Source of the DNA: Amphiduros pacificus
Lineage: Eukaryota; Annelida; Polychaeta; Phyllodocida; Hesionidae
NCBI GenBank assembly: GCA_949316495.1
Contig: OX439000.1
Location: 6,326,501 to 6,390,500, forward strand
Direction: 5' to 3'
Length of the DNA: 64,000 nt
Shown here: piece by piece, positions 10,666 through 21,500 of the stretch
How positions within the stretch are numbered: position 1 is the first letter of the stretch
How the letters are laid out: the number at the start of each line of letters is the position of its first letter
The notes under the pieces: generated by a model
Databases searched by the model: none
What the model saw: only the letters and a program-made list of their open reading frames with translations
Told to the model about the DNA's origin: nothing
Translations under genes and position numbers: made by a program

Positions 10666-13131
10666 CTGCAAGCCCATACAGATAACAATATACTCCTTTA
10701 TGAATTCATAGATATGCACATACCCATGTATAGATACGCCAGCAATAATAGTAGTGATACAAATATACCTACATTGGAATCAGAAGTAGCTGTTTTGGTA
10801 CAGATAGATTTTACATTGAGATAAGTTGTGAACAGCAATGATACAAGTAGACCTACTGTTAGAATCAGCCACAATGGTTGGAATAGACCTAGTGTTTGCA
10901 TCAGCATTTTTGTAGTAAAATAGATTTACCACCATTGACATCATAAGTGATAGTAATGGCACAAACAGACAAAACGTTGCAATCGATGGTAGCAGCTTTG
11001 GTACAAATTACCTGCCCTTGACATCAGAGGTAGCAGTTATGGTACAAATATACCTACCATCAGAGGTAGCAGCTATGGTACAAGCAGACCTGTCCTTGAC
11101 ATCAGAGATAGCAGTTACAGCATACTCAGACCTACCAATAACATTAGAAATAGTAACTATGATACAAATAGACCTACCGTTGGCATCATCAGTTCCAATA
11201 ATGGTATTTATGTTATCAACGATGGTGGCGCCATCTCGTTTCCAGGTGAGGGTCACTTCCGACGCGGGCTTGCTCCTGGCAGCGCTGCAGGTCAGGTTAG
11301 TGCTAAGGTTGGGGGTCAGCGTCTCACCAAACGGCCAATACAAATCAAGCTCAGATGGGGGTTCTGAATATAAAATAATGTTCAGATTCTGACACAGACT
11401 AGTAATTTGTTTGTTGAAGGTCCAGATATTCTTATTAAATGCATATGCCACACACACCAGTTGTGTTTATATTTATCCCCAGTTTCGGGATAGTAATTGA
11501 GTAGGTTTGCATGGACCACCATTTATATTTGTGTCATATTTGTGTTAAAATGGAATAAGGTGGGATAGACAGGCGTATTTGAGCTTTCAGTTGAGATTTC
11601 TTTAATTCATATATTTATCAACTCAAATTTAACTTACTTAAAATTTTCAGGAATAAAATATTGAAAATTTCTTATATTTTATACACACCAAACACATATA
11701 TAATTGCCGACCAATTAGCAACTAAGAAAATGAAGTAACATATTGAATTGTTCCTAAGTTTCATTTGGCTGTATGTCATGAGTTGATGACTCGACTGCGC
11801 CATTGAGTGATGAGTGAACGTACCTACAACAGTAAGGTACATATCATATTCCATGTCAGAAAACATGTCACATCTGTACCAGCCCTCGTCCGACCATGCC
11901 ACGTCAAAGATATGCAGGCGATAGTAGTCAGTGATGTTGTGCTTGGTGGTGTTCTCCGCAGTCCCGTCGGTGCCTATGAACAGAGGGGGGTCCTCTAACT
12001 GCAGATATATCAAATATACTAAATGTATAAGATATATAAAATATATCATGTATATCTATTTTTATCGGAGTACCCATGAATGTATGCGTAGTATAGAGAT
12101 AAGGAAACTTAGAATGCCCTCCCCTCTGTCATATGGAAATATAGAGTGCTGACAAGTTCGAATTACACTACATCTCATGACTTACTGAGTCCGTAATTCA
12201 TATGGAAATATGGTGCTGACAAATTAGAACTAAACTATATCTCATTAATTGCTGAGCCATTATTTGATACGGAAATCGCCGAGCCTTGAGCTGAGGTTTT
12301 GAATAATAAAAAAGAGGACGGGTGGGGTAGGAATCAAATCATTTTCATACTCGGCTGATCAACTCAGGCATGATTAAGTCTGCATATAAATAGGTAATAG
12401 ATGTTTCTCTGTTTAAAGAACTTAATAAATTTACGTGATTAAAGAAATAAGTATTTCAACAGTTATGAAAACCTTGTTAGGTCACAAAAGATCTCAAATT
12501 GAATTTTGATCAGGTCAGATAGAAACCTGCCAAAGGGACCCGATGCCCTACTTTTTTCGAAGAATGACTGGGGGTCTTTCTTTTGCATTATCACATAGAA
12601 ATGCTGACATAAACCATGATAGACAGTCATAGAGCACTGGCTGTAATGGGAAACAGTTCAGTAGCAAATATCTACTTTTTTCGACCAAGCCGGGATTTGA
12701 ACTCCGGATCTTTTGCACTGTACACAGACGTCTTTCTTGGTGAAATTAGACATGCAAATAATATAGTGATATCTTTCAATAATTCAACAACTTCACATAG
12801 GAAATATACGATAATAATAATAACCTTTCTGAAGTTGAGATTTTGCCCTCTGTCCTGGGTGCCCTCGAGGCCGCAGAAGAAGGAGGCTGGCATTCCCACT
12901 ACTCCTGTGGTGTTCACCGGGACCACGCTGATCACCGCCGCAGCCTCCCCGCCTGAAACATCAACCTCGCCGTACATTACCAAGCTTCACCCGTTCTCAC
13001 CCCCTCTCTCATAACATAGCAGTATATAGACTATAACATAGCATTATAAAACTTCTAATAATTAATTTACCTGAGAAGATGGATGCTGTCACGAAGAGGA
13101 CACAAGAAAGAACCGTTTGAAGCAGACCCAT
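10534..13131 (-). CDS. Immunoglobulin-domain receptor or secreted protein, 5' part (signal peptide + two Ig domains)
   Basis: Five exons join in phase: 13131-13071, 12952-12825, 11998-11824, 11363-11178, 10665-10534 (227 codons + 1 nt, frame open). Residues 1-21, MGLLQTVLSCVLFVTASIFS, form a signal peptide. Ig domain 1 spans about 27-121, with C47 (SFFCGL) pairing with C106 (DEGWYRC); the usual core Trp is replaced by Phe (NFRK). Ig domain 2 spans about 122-227, with C147 (NLTCSA), W162 (TLTWKRDG) and a second Cys in SGVTYRCQ. Several NxT/S sites fit an extracellular protein. No transmembrane or 3' exon was found, so the gene is incomplete here or continues below 10.5 kb. The family cannot be named: it is an Ig-superfamily surface molecule, perhaps in adhesion or immunity. 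Intron after exon 4 carries a 42-bp minisatellite; the next exon's donor is followed by a long AT run. Confidence 0.82.
10740..11200 (-). repeat. Degenerate 42-bp minisatellite spanning an exon 3' end, its splice donor and the intron
   Basis: On the minus strand a unit of about 42 bp (one of 36) recurs roughly ten times. The first unit is the last coding bases of Ig exon 4 plus its GTAGGT donor. Further units keep the donor-like core at 11136, 11090, 11058/11054 and 11012. The coding frame stays open through the units (motifs TISNVIGRS, TAISDVKDRS, TATSDVKGR) until a stop just after 11012. More decayed units continue to about 10740. Confidence 0.75.
11178..11363 (-). CDS. Ig gene exon 4, first half of Ig domain 2
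   Basis: Acceptor TATTCAG, donor G|GTAGGT. Encodes EPPSELDLYWPFGETL, NLSTNLTCSAARSKPASEVT and LTWKRDG through IIGTDDAN. The 3' end is the first unit of a tandem repeat that runs on into the intron. Confidence 0.85.
11824..11998 (-). CDS. Ig gene exon 3, second half of Ig domain 1
   Basis: Acceptor TCTGCAG, donor GTACGT. Encodes LEDPPLFIGTDGTAENTTKH through DVAWSDEGWYRCDMFSD to YLTVV. The D-x-G-x-Y-x-C tyrosine-corner motif is clear. Confidence 0.85.
12126..12265. repeat. Imperfect tandem duplication of about 70 bp in an Ig-gene intron
   Basis: CATATGGAAATATNGNGTGCTGACAA-type sequence, then an ACTANATCTCAT block, occurs twice in a row (about 12,130 and 12,199). Confidence 0.6.
12672..12740 (-). 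repeat. tRNA-like SINE fragment in an Ig-gene intron
   Basis: The minus strand has a clean T-arm, CCGGAGTTCAAATCCCGG, matching an RNA polymerase III B box. The A box and anticodon arm are poor, so it is not called a tRNA gene. Confidence 0.4.
12825..12952 (-). CDS. Ig gene exon 2, first half of Ig domain 1
   Basis: Acceptor GTTTCAG, donor GTTATT. Encodes GGEAAAVISVVPVNTTGVVG and MPASFFCGLEGTQDRG through NFRK. It supplies strand-B Cys47. Confidence 0.8.
13071..13131 (-). CDS. Ig gene exon 1, signal peptide
   Basis: ATG GGT at 13131 in the context CCGACATGG opens a 20-residue hydrophobic leader followed by donor G|GTAAAT. An in-frame ATG lies further upstream (13266), but the leader starts cleanly here. 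Confidence 0.8.
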
Positions 13132-13637
13132 GTCGGATTTTACTGGTGACACTGACGCTTCCCCCTGTCCTCGCATCATCTTATAGGTACCCCTCGTTAC
13201 CCCCACAACAAACACCCCCATCAATCCCACACCATGGTGACTAACATTATATCCCTGATACAACACTGCACGAGGATTTAGACAGTATGGCAGGGTATTT
13301 GCTGTGTAGGTATGTTAACATTGGGAGGATCGACACAGAAGATGAGCACACATTGTGTTGGTTAATAGAATTATCGTATGTAGAGATATGTACCATTGCC
13401 TTCACGACCACTTTCCTCTTCTCATCGTGAAGATTATGTACACAAATGTTACAAAATATGCCATTTATAAATATACTAATGTAATAAAGGTTTGATATTA
13501 TCCCAATGATCTTTCTTTACATATTTATGTCTTATATTCCCGACCGAAAATATTTCAAATGATTATTATCACAGTATATATTAGTCATGGCATCCACTCC
13601 CTAAATAACTAGCCCTTTCCTAAGCATATTTTCTGCT

Positions 13638-13685
13638 ATATTTTATTTGCATTTTAAACATTTTTGAGCAGCTTAGGGGCAGTTT
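13638..13685 (+). repeat. 48-bp segment identical to 51,932-51,979
   Basis: From ATATTTTATTTGCATTTTAA to GCTTAGGGGCAGTTT the two loci match at all 48 positions and diverge on both sides. It is a conserved piece of an otherwise unrecognised dispersed repeat. Confidence 0.75.
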
Positions 13686-13749
13686 GGCCGCCGGGCCCAA
13701 AATAAACAAAAGGCAAATTCACTGCTAGAGATTCTCGAGCTAAGTATAT

Positions 13750-13818
13750 ATAAGCGCTATGAGCAGACCTGGTCTGGTATAGCGCTATATAAATCGTTAT
13801 TATTATTATATTATTTTA
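13750..13818 (+). repeat. SINE/MITE tail with AGCGCTATATAAATCG-(TTA)n end
   Basis: AAGCGCTATGAGCAGACC, then GGTATAGCGCTATATAAATC and a TTA microsatellite. The same tail occurs inverted at 28,262-28,345. Such tails are widespread in marine invertebrate SINE-like repeats. The 5' end is not defined. Confidence 0.6.
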
Positions 13819-13829
13819 AATAAACTGAG

Positions 13830-14404
13830 CACAATACATCATTGATACAAATGACAAATCAGTTTTGATTTTTGCAGGCACAATCATTCCCAACATGTGA
13901 GTATAGCTGTGGTGTATACAAGTTGGTGTATACAAGTTGTGTGAAAGTACCCATTATAGTCAAATCCTTACCTTAGATATACCTTATATATGCAGATTGA
14001 CAATTTAGTCCCATTGGTCCCTATTTTTTTTTAGGTCCAATCTCTCGGAAATTTTAAACATCGGAATAAAACCAATAACCTTTTATTGAACCAATAGAAG
14101 CATTTTGTTGAACATACATATCCCAGTACACAGCCCGTATTCTTAATGAACACAATCATATATTCAACTATGAAAATATCTTCACTGGTTCAATCTGAGA
14201 GCAATAGTATATATTGCTCTCGGGTTCAATATGTTAGATAAGAAAAAACTCATGCTCATGCCGCTCCTAATATGACAAAGGTAAAGGATGTTTCTCTTCC
14301 AGAAGGTAGCTAAATATTTTTTTGGGGGGAGCATAAAATATCTCAATATTCAAAATGGTATTCATGTATTCTTGATGACGATATATTTGAATAACTATGA
14401 ATGT

Positions 14405-14454
<50 letters not shown>

Positions 14455-15110
14455 TGTGTGTGTGTGATTTTTGGTAGGGGTTGAAATTGACCTGGGTGTG
14501 GTGATCAACTTTAAATGACTGTTAATATTCTCGGGAAGAAATGTCCCGCCAGAAATGATGTCCCAACGCAATACATGGATTAAGGCCCGTATTGGACAAC
14601 TGAGCTTGTGATTGTATGAGAGACATGTTTTTGATACAAACAAATAACTCAATGTAGCTTGTGAAATCCACAAGAGGACACTATCATTATTATACAAAGA
14701 AATCCCACAGGTACTTTATCAATACTGCATAATCTTCAGGACCGTCCCCCCTCCCAACCACTGGCTTCATTGCTGATCATTTTGTCTATTTACCTTTGAT
14801 GTAGTTGTCAACCCTTGTACCTCTCATTCCTGTGTCATCATAATACACCCTTGGCTCTTTTATATTTGATTGACATTTACCAACCTTGATAATAAATAAG
14901 TTAACCAATCGCATGCGAAACTTTAAAATTTCAATGTATTTTTTTCAATTTTAATTATCAAACAGAGATTGTTCGTTGGAGATATGAGCACCCAAGATAC
15001 AGTTACCAATAAATTGAAGTGGAATCACTCATTCACTCACTAAGTCTTAGCATGACAATCCATTGAATCCCAAACCTTTGCTTGCAACATGCTGAGCATA
15101 TACTTACATC
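13830..15110. other. Intergenic stretch with a GT microsatellite only
   Basis: Between Ig exon 1 and the 15.1-kb MITE no exon was recognised. The only clear structure is the GT run at 14.40-14.47 kb. Confidence 0.4.
14402..14466. repeat. (GT)n microsatellite
   Basis: About 32 GT/TG dinucleotides with one interruption (GTGG). Confidence 0.97.
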
Positions 15111-15113
15111 GTA

Positions 15114-15843
15114 CAGTCCACCTTCATTTATCTGACACTCTCGGTCGCACAAAATTATGTCGGATTAATGGGATTGTCGGTATTCTGAAACTCCATAATC
15201 TGACACATACACAGGGGGACACTGCCGACAGGGGCAGAGATTGGGCAATGTATCATTGTACATGTAGGACTGCTATATGTAATATGTTAAATTCGAGACT
15301 TGCATCACATCTTTATTAATGAGAAAAAAAGACTTTATTCAAATGTTTTGGTTTAAATTTTATCCTACTGGTGACAAGAGTTAATCTTACAATGAAAAGA
15401 ACTCATCCCTATGACACTTTGGTTCTAATGAATGGGATGGTTGATTTAATCCCTTAGCTTTTTAACACTTGCCAGCTTGTTATGACAGCCCTGTGAGGGA
15501 AGAGATTAGACTAGCTCTTGTTGGGCCAAATGCAATTAACACCTGTATTGTGGGTCTGTCACCTGTCTGCAGTTGAGAGTTAATTGTTGTGTTGATGACA
15601 ATCAGCTTGCAAATCAGTATTTCTGAACAATTAGCAAATGTTTGACTTTCTTTAATGTCGGATATATGAACCCAAAAACAATAGATTATGCAGTTTTGTG
15701 TTCAAAAAGGATTGTCGGTGTCTGAAACTGAAATTGTCAGATAGTTGAGTACAAATATAGAGAAAAACAGTTGGTCGCCAATAAAATATGGTCGGAAGGT
15801 GAAATGTCTGATTAATGAAGTGTCAGAAAGTGAGGGTGGACTG
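15114..15843. mobile_element. TA-flanked MITE, pogo/Tigger-like ends (730 bp)
   Basis: TA-CAGTCCACCTTCATTTATC at the left and the inverted GAGGGTGGACTG-TA at the right. Subterminal GTCNGATTAATG words repeat inside both ends. CAGT ends, a TA target and the ATTTATCTGACAC(T)CTCGG motif resemble pogo/Tigger elements. No transposase is left. Confidence 0.75.
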
Positions 15844-15859
15844 TATTATCACAATATGC

Positions 15860-16030
15860 TCAAAACATTATCTGGTGTAAGCAGTTCTACTTCCTTATTA
15901 CGTCAGTTTACATGTTCACAACGTTGTACCACAACGTGCTCACGACGTTATCTGGTGTTCACAGATCTACGTCCATGTCAGGTTACAACGTGCTCAGCAC
16001 CAAAACACGTGCTCACGGCGTAGAAAAAAC
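15860..16030 (-). repeat. Dispersed repeat rich in GAGCACGTTGT words, copy 2 (inverted)
   Basis: The reverse complement of this segment follows the 0.35-0.6 kb copy through its AACCTGACAT, GATCTGTGAACACCAGA and CACGTTGTGGTACAAC blocks, with scattered differences. It lies directly beside the TA-flanked MITE at 15.1-15.8 kb. Confidence 0.65.
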
Positions 16031-16109
16031 GTTAAATTGTTCGCTGGGTTATCATGAAAATGTCAGAAAAATATTGACTTCCCCAGTAATAATTTTTAAG
16101 TTAACAAAA

Positions 16110-16275
16110 TCCAGTCTGAAGATCTATGTTTTGCCAAATAAAGTATATAAAGTGATTATGCTGAACGTCTTGCTAATATAAATAAAAATAAAACGTATTT
16201 GGAATAGATTGTATGTTGACCTAAAAGTTATGTTGTAAATGGCGCTTGTTGCTGATGCGTCAAACATTGGCTCGC
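16110..16275 (+). repeat. Dispersed repeat related to 43.11-43.31 kb
   Basis: Shares AAACGTCTTG..-type, TTGTATGTTGACCTAAAAGT and TTGTTGCTGATG blocks with the 43-kb copy. The minus-strand open frames of both copies look alike (IYNITFRSTYNL / [12 protein letters not shown]) because the DNA is related. That is not evidence of a gene. Confidence 0.5.
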
Positions 16276-16279
16276 TGAA

Positions 16280-18410
16280 CAAGCTTCCCAGCAGACAAAA
16301 CTGGTTGAATTGATGCGATTTTGACATGAATTTCAGACTTGGTTTGGACCTGTTTAACTGGTAGAATATGCAAAGCAAAATGATGTGAATTCTTCACAAG
16401 ACAATTTTTTCATTGGACAACTCGTATTTTTTTCACATGGATAAAACGTAAATTATTCACAGGAATTATGATGAAAACTGATTTGCTTTTCATATAAAAT
16501 TCTGACCCCACATATCTCATTGGGTTATATCCCAGTCATGAAAGGAATTTTTCTTGGTAGAGTTTTGTTAGTAAGAATTGACGACACTTAATTACTGGGA
16601 CGAGATTGCAAGGAGACAGGAATGCGAGACATAGGACACATCTCTACTTAAACTTTGCTAATACCAATGCTCTAAATTATCAAAGTGGCACCATCTGGCA
16701 TCCATAAAGTGCCCTGGGAAAGCCCTTCATGATAGGTTATTGCATTCACTTATGAACACTCACAAAATAGTTGTTCACTGAGATATTGACCTCCACTATA
16801 TTTTTTATTTTGAATCTCCTATTTCAAGGCTTGATTTTATTGTTTTGACAGGTGGAAGCGAGTACTTTCTTATTCTCCTCAATATTTTAATATTGCATGG
16901 CATGAAACGGATATTAACAGAAGCACAATTCATCACCCATTGCAGATTTTACATGTTAGCAGATCAAACTTTCAAAATATTTCAAAATCTGAATGAAATG
17001 TGAACTGTGAATAAGTAACAAACCTCACATGCATTCCTATTCCATGAATAACAACACAAAACTGTAATTATTGTTGTAAAATTTTATATTTCATCAGCAT
17101 CCATGCTTCTGATCCTCACATCTTAACCAGTTAATAAAGACTTGGTTACATTTCTGTACTCCCTACACAATTAGACATAACATCTGTTAGAATGAATTCA
17201 TATGCTATTATTCGACCCTTTCCAAATAAATATGTTGGACTTTTTATTTCTAAAATAAATTTCATTATGAATAAATAACCATTCACATGTCCATAAAGTT
17301 GATTGCTGTCAGATGGTTTTTTTTATAATTTGTCACAAGTCACCATATGAAATTTATCAAAATGCATCTAATGGAAAATATACCATAACTATATTTACGT
17401 AAAAAAAACAAATTCATATTATTTATGATCTTGTATTAATAAGAAAAGAAATATTCAAATGACATTTTTGTATCAGTTTTATGTCAACTGCCATTATACG
17501 AGAGGAATATTTCAGGAGAGTAATATGCCACACTGCAGAACAGCATTCATAAAAGAAACAACTGTTTAAAGGTCATTAGTTTCTGTGTGTATACATTACT
17601 AATATATTCACCAAATCAAAAAGATCGACATTTGGTTGTGATGATTTGTACAAAGCAGGAAATAAAGGTTATTGCAAATGGATCCCATTCATAGCCAATA
17701 CACTTGTTGGGTTATGTTAATCTCAGTCCCACATATTACTAAAACACTGAGGTGAATATATATATATATATATATTTCAAATTCTATAAAAGCCTGTTGA
17801 AGCAGGTATATTTCATAAATGATGCTAAGCAAACATTTGGACCTGTATTGTCTATGTTGGTAATCCAATCAAATACATGATATAAGTTGAGGTATCACAG
17901 AGCTGACCCCATCCCTACGTCTATATCCACTAGCTGCATGCATACAACATATCACCCGCCAGCAATGCATCCCCTATGGCACTGACAGCCACAAGAATAT
18001 CTTTATTATATATAATCAGGACACCCCCATTCCCCTTTATGCTGTGAAACATTGGCCAATACTGATCAATGCTATTTTGTAATGTCTGTGATCATTTTCC
18101 GAAAAAATTTCTTTTGCCTCACTACATAAATATAATTTTATGAGAATTAATCTATGAAGCTTGTAAAACTAGGCTCTGATTATCTTTTCTGTATTCATTT
18201 AATTATTGTATTTATCATATTGTGTTATAATTTGAGTAGAGCATATTTTTGTCAGTGCTTAAAATATATCACACAATTTCAACTTGAATGATAAACGCGT
18301 GAAAAAGAACTGCTTCCCATCATGCAATCGGGTGGAACGCTGTCAAAACAATGAAGTCTTTGTCCTTAATAAGGCATTTTTTTTTTAATTAAAAAATTAT
18401 TGGTGGCTGA
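16280..18410. other. Intergenic stretch 3' of ACO1, no gene seen
   Basis: AT-rich. It contains a short (AT)n run at 17.755-17.773 kb and nothing else identified. Confidence 0.4.
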
Positions 18411-18411
18411 C

Positions 18412-18417
18412 TTTATT
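18412..18417 (-). terminator. Candidate poly(A) signal of ACO1
   Basis: AATAAA on the minus strand lies about 60 bases past the ACO1 stop codon, followed by an A/T-rich stretch. If used, the 3' UTR would be about 80-90 bases. No transcript evidence is available. Confidence 0.45.
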
Positions 18418-18477
18418 GTATCCCTACATTTGGCAGATATAATCTTGCTGTCAGGTAAATTTTGTTCCTTATCATGC

Positions 18478-18591
18478 CTATTGAAGCATTTTGCGGACCA
18501 TATAATTGAGGATCCCTCCATTCCTGAAGTAGGTCAATTCTACGTCTGTATCAAAGCGTACAATCACCTGGAACGTGCTTCCGTTGCTCAC
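18478..18591 (-). CDS. ACO1: ACO1 terminal coding exon 18 (aa 857-893 + stop)
   Basis: Encodes [37 protein letters not shown] and TAG at 18480-18478. It matches human [25 protein letters not shown]. Acceptor TTGCAG. Confidence 0.97.
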   Translation of the reverse strand: MSNGSTFQVIVRFDTDVELTYFRNGGILNYMVRKMLQ

Positions 18592-21500
18592 CTGCAACAT
18601 GATATATAACAAATTAATACAGACAAATTGTACAGGAATGATCATGTAAAATTAATTGAGCAACATGTGAGAATCCTGAGAATGGCCTATGCAAAAAAGG
18701 GTTACCTTGACGTCAACAAGTTGGCCTGTTTTGATATCCTGGGGAAGTTCTATGTTGTATGTCTCCTTGCCAGTAAGGCCCAGACTGTCTGCGGTCTCTC
18801 CTGCTTGGTACTGCAGGGGAATGATGCCCATGCCCACCAGGTTACTGCGGTGTATGCGCTCGTAGCTCTCGGCTATGACCGCCTTAATGCCCAGGATCCA
18901 CGGCCCCTTGGCAGCCCAGTCTCTGGAGGAACCAAAGCCGTAATCCTTGCCAGCCAGCACGATCACCTGCCTCCCATCATTCTTGTATCGCTCAGCAACA
19001 TCAAACACATCCATCTGGTGGCAAACATCAAACAGTTATAAATAATGAAAATTGATTGGAATTATTCCCATGTTTAAGTAGGTTAAATCCAAGTCTTTAC
19101 TGAGACAACACAAAAATGTACAAATTTTATTTTTGGGTGTTAATAAAGCTTAAAATATTTAGTTTCGTTCAATTTTCTATAATACTGTGCAATTTGTTTA
19201 TATGATTTAAAAGTTCAAATTATTAACAAAAAGAGTAATCATGATTATATGCTTGCCATTTTGGGATCAAAATAATCTAATGACCTGGAGGCCCTTCTTT
19301 AAATTTATATTAATATTATCATTCCAAAATTATTTCAATAATCATCCATTCAATATTCCATGACTATTGTTAATTTTAACTTGAATCCATTGTTTGACAT
19401 TTAACAATGATGCATCATTTCTTATCCACTTAGAGTTGTGAAGTATGTGTATTTTAAAAAAAAATCAATTTTGTATCTGTTGCAAATGACCATCTTTTAA
19501 AATCTGTCAAATGACTGGTTTAAGACATATTTAGGACATTCCATCAATATAAGACACAAAGGATCTTGTCAAATAGAGTAATTGTTTCCTCAATATGCTT
19601 CAAGAACTATCTACTGAAACCCTTTCACCTAAAGTGATTTGTACTAACATGGTTGCAATTGACAACTGTGTCTGGCCATCTGTAAGTTGACTCTGCTTAA
19701 CACTGGTAGTTATGTTTCTCACTACCTCTGCCTTCATTGCTCTGTATTTGAACCCGGGTAAATTTAGGAACACTATGAGTCATGCTGGACACTGACCAGG
19801 CCCCCCAAAATATTATCAAATCAAAATTAATTTGCATTAGGTTTCAAGGATCAAAGCTTTGACAAGTAATAACTATTTCCTCAATTACTCAAGTCTTACC
19901 AAATCAGACAGCCACTTGGTCTTGTTCATTGATGTTCAATGTTTACTGAGCTATTCTCCTTTTTATGATGCATTCTATTTGGTTATAATTTTTTTATCTA
20001 GCTTGACAACTTTATAAATATGTCTTTTTTCAATTTGTACTGACAACCAGAATAAAGATATTGGGCAATTGGTGGACAATGGTGTGGTAGTGACTTGCTC
20101 ACTCATGCTGAGTTTTATTTTTACTTTTATAGTACAAGGTAGATTATTTTGTTCCCAAAATGCCGAGCATAATACAATAATTAAACATAACCCCATGGGT
20201 TGATAGCTCTGCTGACTTGAATGAAAACACATGAACTGAGATTAAGTACAACAAGCAACCAGGTTATGATTTTCCATATAAGATCCCAAAGTAGGCAAGA
20301 TGTTGTATTTTCTGAGGTCTAATTCTATCTATTTTCCATTAGACTCAGTTCTTTTTCCATTTTGTCATGATTTTTTCAAAAATCTAATAGCTATCACAAA
20401 GTTGTCAAGGAGGCTGCCATTTTGAATAACATAGCCAATGAGAATCAAGATAACAAGTTGGGGCCAAATTTGAAATGTAACATGCATTTTGATTGATCAA
20501 AATCATCATCTGCTCAAGTCTGCTCCACTTTTATGGTTGTGAGATTTTGCATGCACACAAATTTTGAATTCAAGGTCAATGTGTCAAGGACAAAGGTCAC
20601 ATGACTAAGAAATTATTACGAGGCAGGGCTATGACCTAAGACATTTCTGTATACCAAGTTTTAATTTCTTCTTATAAGTGGTTGCTGAGATATGCTCCTT
20701 ACAAAATTTGTGACATCAAGGTCACTGCACTAAGCTCAATGGTGACATCACTGAGAATTTAAGGAATCTGAATCTTCAACTCTCTATCTAGCTCTGTATA
20801 AAATATGAAACATAAATTAATGGAAGTTTTGGAGAAGAAGATTTTAAAACATAGTGTTGGTATATAACAGATATGAAGTGACACAAATTTTGAATTCAAG
20901 GTCAATGTGTCAAGGACAAAGGTCACAAGACTAAGAAAGTATGACGAGGCACGGCTATGGCCTAAGACATTTCTGTATTCCAAGTTTTAGTTTCTTCTTA
21001 TAAGTGGTTGCTGAGATATATTCCTCACAAAATTTGTGACATCAAGGCCACCGCACTAAGGTCAATGGTGACATCACTAAGATTTGAAGGAATCTGAATC
21101 TTCAACTCTCTATCTACCTCTGTATTAAATATAAAACAAATATTACTGGTAGTTTTGGAGGAGAAGATTTTTAAACATAGTGTTAGTATATAACATATAT
21201 GAAGTGTTTTTTATTCACTTCTGATGGTTGTGATGTGGCATGTTCACAAATTTTGAATTCAAGGTCAATGTGTCAAGGTCAAAGGTCACATGACTAAAAT
21301 TGTATGACAAGGTACAGCTTTAACATAAGACATTCCTGTATACCAAGATTTAATTTCTTCTTGTAAGTGGTTGCTGAGATATGCTCCTTACAAAATTTGC
21401 GACATCAAGGTCACTGCACTAAGCTCAATGGTGACATCACTTATAATTGAAGGAATCTAAATCTTCAACTCTCTATCTAGCTCTGTATAAAATAGTGTTG

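Noticed and set aside
12672-12740. Possible tRNA gene on the minus strand
   Set aside because: Only the T-arm is well formed; the A box and anticodon arm are poor, so it was kept as a SINE-like fragment.
15912-16378. Short frames with IYNITFRSTYNL-type peptides, echoed at 43.1-43.36 kb
   Set aside because: The likeness comes from a shared dispersed DNA repeat; there is no gene structure.
18628-19041. 137-aa plus-strand open frame
   Set aside because: It is the shadow of ACO1 exon 17 on the opposite strand. The minus strand encodes the conserved GSSRDW block with correct splice sites.
19740-19770. TTTGAACCCGGG, a possible B box
   Set aside because: No A box or tRNA-like fold lies next to it.
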